Assembly: GCF_001314325.1 (NCBI RefSeq)
Contig: NZ_CP009429.1
Location: forward strand, 62,501-126,500
From: Sphingopyxis macrogoltabida
GTDB taxonomy: Bacteria > Pseudomonadota > Alphaproteobacteria > Sphingomonadales > Sphingomonadaceae
Direction of reading: 5' to 3'
Length of the DNA stretch: 64,000 nucleotides
In this document: piece by piece, positions 62,160 to 64,000 of the stretch
Numbering within the stretch: position 1 is the stretch's first letter
How the letters are laid out: each line of letters begins with the position of its first letter
Program-made: the position numbers and the translations under genes
Notes under the pieces: model-generated
Told to the model about the DNA's origin: nothing
Database searches by the model: none
The model's input: the letters and a program-made list of their open reading frames with translations, nothing else

Positions 62160-63935
62160 TTAATCGCGCGGCGGCCAGGGCTTCGCGGGCGCCTTGAACG
62201 ACGGCTTGCCGATCAGCGGCGACGTCAGCGCATAGAAGCCGTGGTTGGTGAAGGCCCACAGGATATTGCGGTCATATTCGGCGAAGATGCCGTAGGTCAG
62301 ATTGCCCTGCGACTGGCCGCCGGTCTCGGCCTCGGTCGGGAAGCGCGGGACGAAATAGCCGGCGATCGACGGCTTGGTCGGGTCCTTGACGTCGAAAATC
62401 TGGACCCCGCCGTTATAGAAGGCATAGGCGACCACCCCGTCGCGGAACCGGCCGGGCTGGGTGAGATAGCCCGAGCGCTTCGGCCCGAAGCTGCCGCGGC
62501 GCTGACAGAAATCGGTGAAGCCGGCATCGGCGGGCGGTACCGGGCGTGGGAATTTCGCCGCGATGCTGAGCTTTGCCGGATCGCGCGCGTCGACGACGAG
62601 GATATCCTTGTACGGCTCGTAACATTCGTCGTTCATCGGATAGCCGTTGGTGAAGATATAGCCCGTCCGCTCATATTGGCTGAGGTCGACATTATCGAAT
62701 TCGGTGCCGGCGAATTTCGGCACCTGATTGACATGTCCGACGATCCTGATGTTCGCCGGATCGCTGACGTCGAGCGAATAGAGGCCGAGCCCCGCCATCG
62801 CGCCGAAGGCGATCTTGCCGCCTTCGCCGGGCGCCCTGGTCATGAAGGGCGGCATCCGCGACCCGAACCACGAGGTGCGGTTGCCCGCGCGCGGGTTCAT
62901 CAGATAGGCGGCTTCATGGTCCGGGTCGCCGAGGATCTGGCCGAGCGCCGCGAACTGGCTGACGAATTTCGGGTCCGCCGGGTCGCTCATGTCCCAGACC
63001 TGATAGCCGGGGGTGTAGATATAGTCGGCGAATTCGGTGAGCATGAAGCGGTCGTCGGGCGCGGTCGACAGGAACATATATTTGTCCCCCGTCCACGCCG
63101 GAATGTCGAGCGCCCCCGATCCCTGCTGCTCGCCGGGTTTGGCGTCGGGGTGGCGATAGTCGGTGGTGCGTTCGGCGACGAGCTGCCACTGGTCGGGCAG
63201 CGGGCCGTCCATCACATAGACGCGAAAGCCCTTGAGGCCCTTCCAGTGCTTGAGGGTCGCGACGCCTTCGGGTTCGAGATATTTCTCGTCCATGATGCCA
63301 TAGCGCGGCACCTCGAACGCCTGCACCATCACATATTTGCCGAGGCCCTTGTGCCACGAGATGTTCGCGGCGCCGAAGCCGTCGCCCTTCGCATAGGGAT
63401 TGACGATATCGGGCTTGCCATAGGCGCCGACGCGCTGGCCGCGGCGATAGACGAGCTTCGCCTTACGCGGATCGGTGATGTCGAACACCCCCATGCCCGA
63501 CCGGTAATAGACATACATGTAACGCTTGCCGCCGAAGTCGGCGATCGACTGCCAGGTGTGCCCGGTCGACGGAATGAAGTTGTAGAAGGCGATCTGCTCG
63601 ACATTCTTCGCGTAGCTGTTCTGGTCCCAATGATCGAGCTGGCCGGGAAAGTTCGGCGCCTTGCGGACGAGCGGGGTCGCTTTGGGATGGATGAAACGTC
63701 CGGTTGCCGCGTCCATGCCATAATCCTTGCCCGGCACCGGCAGTGCGGGCTTGCGGTCGTAGGTGAGATTCCACCAGGCGCGGATGTCGGGGTCGGGAAT
63801 GTCACTCTCGCCTGCGGTCAGCGGCGGTGTCGGCAGTGTGCCGGCGGCCGGCTCGTCGGCGTGCGAGGATGCGGCCAAGCCCGCCAGCGCAATGGCGAGC
63901 GCGCTGCCGAAGCGCAGGAAAAGATCGTATCGCAT
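62160..63935 (-). CDS. LVIVD-repeat (beta-propeller) protein, exported
   Basis: 591 residues with a signal peptide (MRYDLFLRFGSALAIALAGLAASSHA). LVIVD repeats are seen as strands of the type YVYYRSGMGVFDITDPRKAKLVYR, YTPGYQVWDMSDPADPKFV, GLYSLDVSDPANIRIVGHV, DILVVDARDPAKLSIAAKF and GVQIFDVKDPTKPSIAGYF. They form a surface or periplasmic propeller of unknown function. Its start (63935) leaves 65 bp to the window edge, so its upstream neighbour is not seen. It is convergent with the TonB receptor/MFS cluster and may serve the same uptake system. Confidence 0.88.
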   Translation of the reverse strand: MRYDLFLRFGSALAIALAGLAASSHADEPAAGTLPTPPLTAGESDIPDPDIRAWWNLTYDRKPALPVPGKDYGMDAATGRFIHPKATPLVRKAPNFPGQLDHWDQNSYAKNVEQIAFYNFIPSTGHTWQSIADFGGKRYMYVYYRSGMGVFDITDPRKAKLVYRRGQRVGAYGKPDIVNPYAKGDGFGAANISWHKGLGKYVMVQAFEVPRYGIMDEKYLEPEGVATLKHWKGLKGFRVYVMDGPLPDQWQLVAERTTDYRHPDAKPGEQQGSGALDIPAWTGDKYMFLSTAPDDRFMLTEFADYIYTPGYQVWDMSDPADPKFVSQFAALGQILGDPDHEAAYLMNPRAGNRTSWFGSRMPPFMTRAPGEGGKIAFGAMAGLGLYSLDVSDPANIRIVGHVNQVPKFAGTEFDNVDLSQYERTGYIFTNGYPMNDECYEPYKDILVVDARDPAKLSIAAKFPRPVPPADAGFTDFCQRRGSFGPKRSGYLTQPGRFRDGVVAYAFYNGGVQIFDVKDPTKPSIAGYFVPRFPTEAETGGQSQGNLTYGIFAEYDRNILWAFTNHGFYALTSPLIGKPSFKAPAKPWPPRD

Positions 63936-64000
63936 TCAAGCCTCCCGGGATGAAACCGCGATGCTTGTCGACCGCCTCGCCATGGCGATCCAATATTGGA

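Overview
The window (about 65% G+C, dense with genes) looks like a chromosome segment of a sphingomonad alphaproteobacterium, most probably Sphingopyxis or a close relative. The reasons are the rRNA operon ending 23S-5S-tRNA-fMet, the pairing of TonB-dependent receptors with small uptake operons, the DUF2585 and alphaproteobacterial SspB proteins, and the REP-like GC-rich intergenic repeats. The assignment is an inference from gene content; no database search was possible.

Region 1 (1-3870): the 3' part of an rRNA operon (23S end, 5S, terminator, initiator tRNA), then a small cryptic island. A 21-nt copy of the tRNA-fMet 3' end recurs at 3809-3829, so the DNA between 935 and 3829 looks inserted at the tRNA. 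It carries two or three small unknown genes and an intact IS256-family element (2036-3457) with 8-bp target duplications. The IS splits a small gene whose reading frame can be rejoined exactly. No integrase remains.

Region 2 (3870-17560): an EamA exporter, a TetR-controlled EmrAB/NodT-type tripartite efflux operon, a VOC protein, two divergent dicarboxylate/amino-acid cation symporters, an ABC-F ATPase, 4-hydroxyphenylpyruvate dioxygenase with an overlapping VOC gene, and a YqaA-type membrane protein. Region 3 (17630-30320): purH; a TonB receptor plus metallophosphoesterase behind an array resembling a Pho box; an SPFH membrane protein/ribbon-helix-helix/small membrane protein cassette behind an almost perfect 32-bp AT-rich palindrome; rpe; a heparinase II/III-like protein; and an M3 peptidase.

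Region 4 (30319-45400): an SMP-30 protein; a fatty or branched-chain acyl-CoA degradation set (acyl-CoA dehydrogenase, thiolase, SDR, thioesterase) behind a LiuR/MerR-like operator; gmk; a DUF2585 protein; the sspB-fumC operon; the histidine genes hisB-hisH-hisA-hisF with no hisE after them; a calcium/proton exchanger; a FabH-like ketosynthase; and two unknown proteins. Region 5 (45400-51080): a CocE-type hydrolase, bfd-bfr iron storage behind Fur-like boxes, purS-purQ, a queuosine-precursor transporter and tRNA-Arg(TCT). Region 6 (51120-64000): two paralogous M13 peptidases around an MFS/MerR pair, then a TonB receptor, an aspartate-dehydrogenase-like enzyme and an aromatic-acid-type MFS transporter in a row, closed by a very long hairpin and a convergent LVIVD-repeat protein.

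Two families of inverted intergenic repeats (GC-rich REP doublets, and elements built on a GTCATCCCGG core) lie between genes. Several regulatory sites were read by eye (TetR, HPPD palindrome, Pho, Fur, LiuR/MerR, CtrA-like). All of these are sequence matches, not demonstrated sites.
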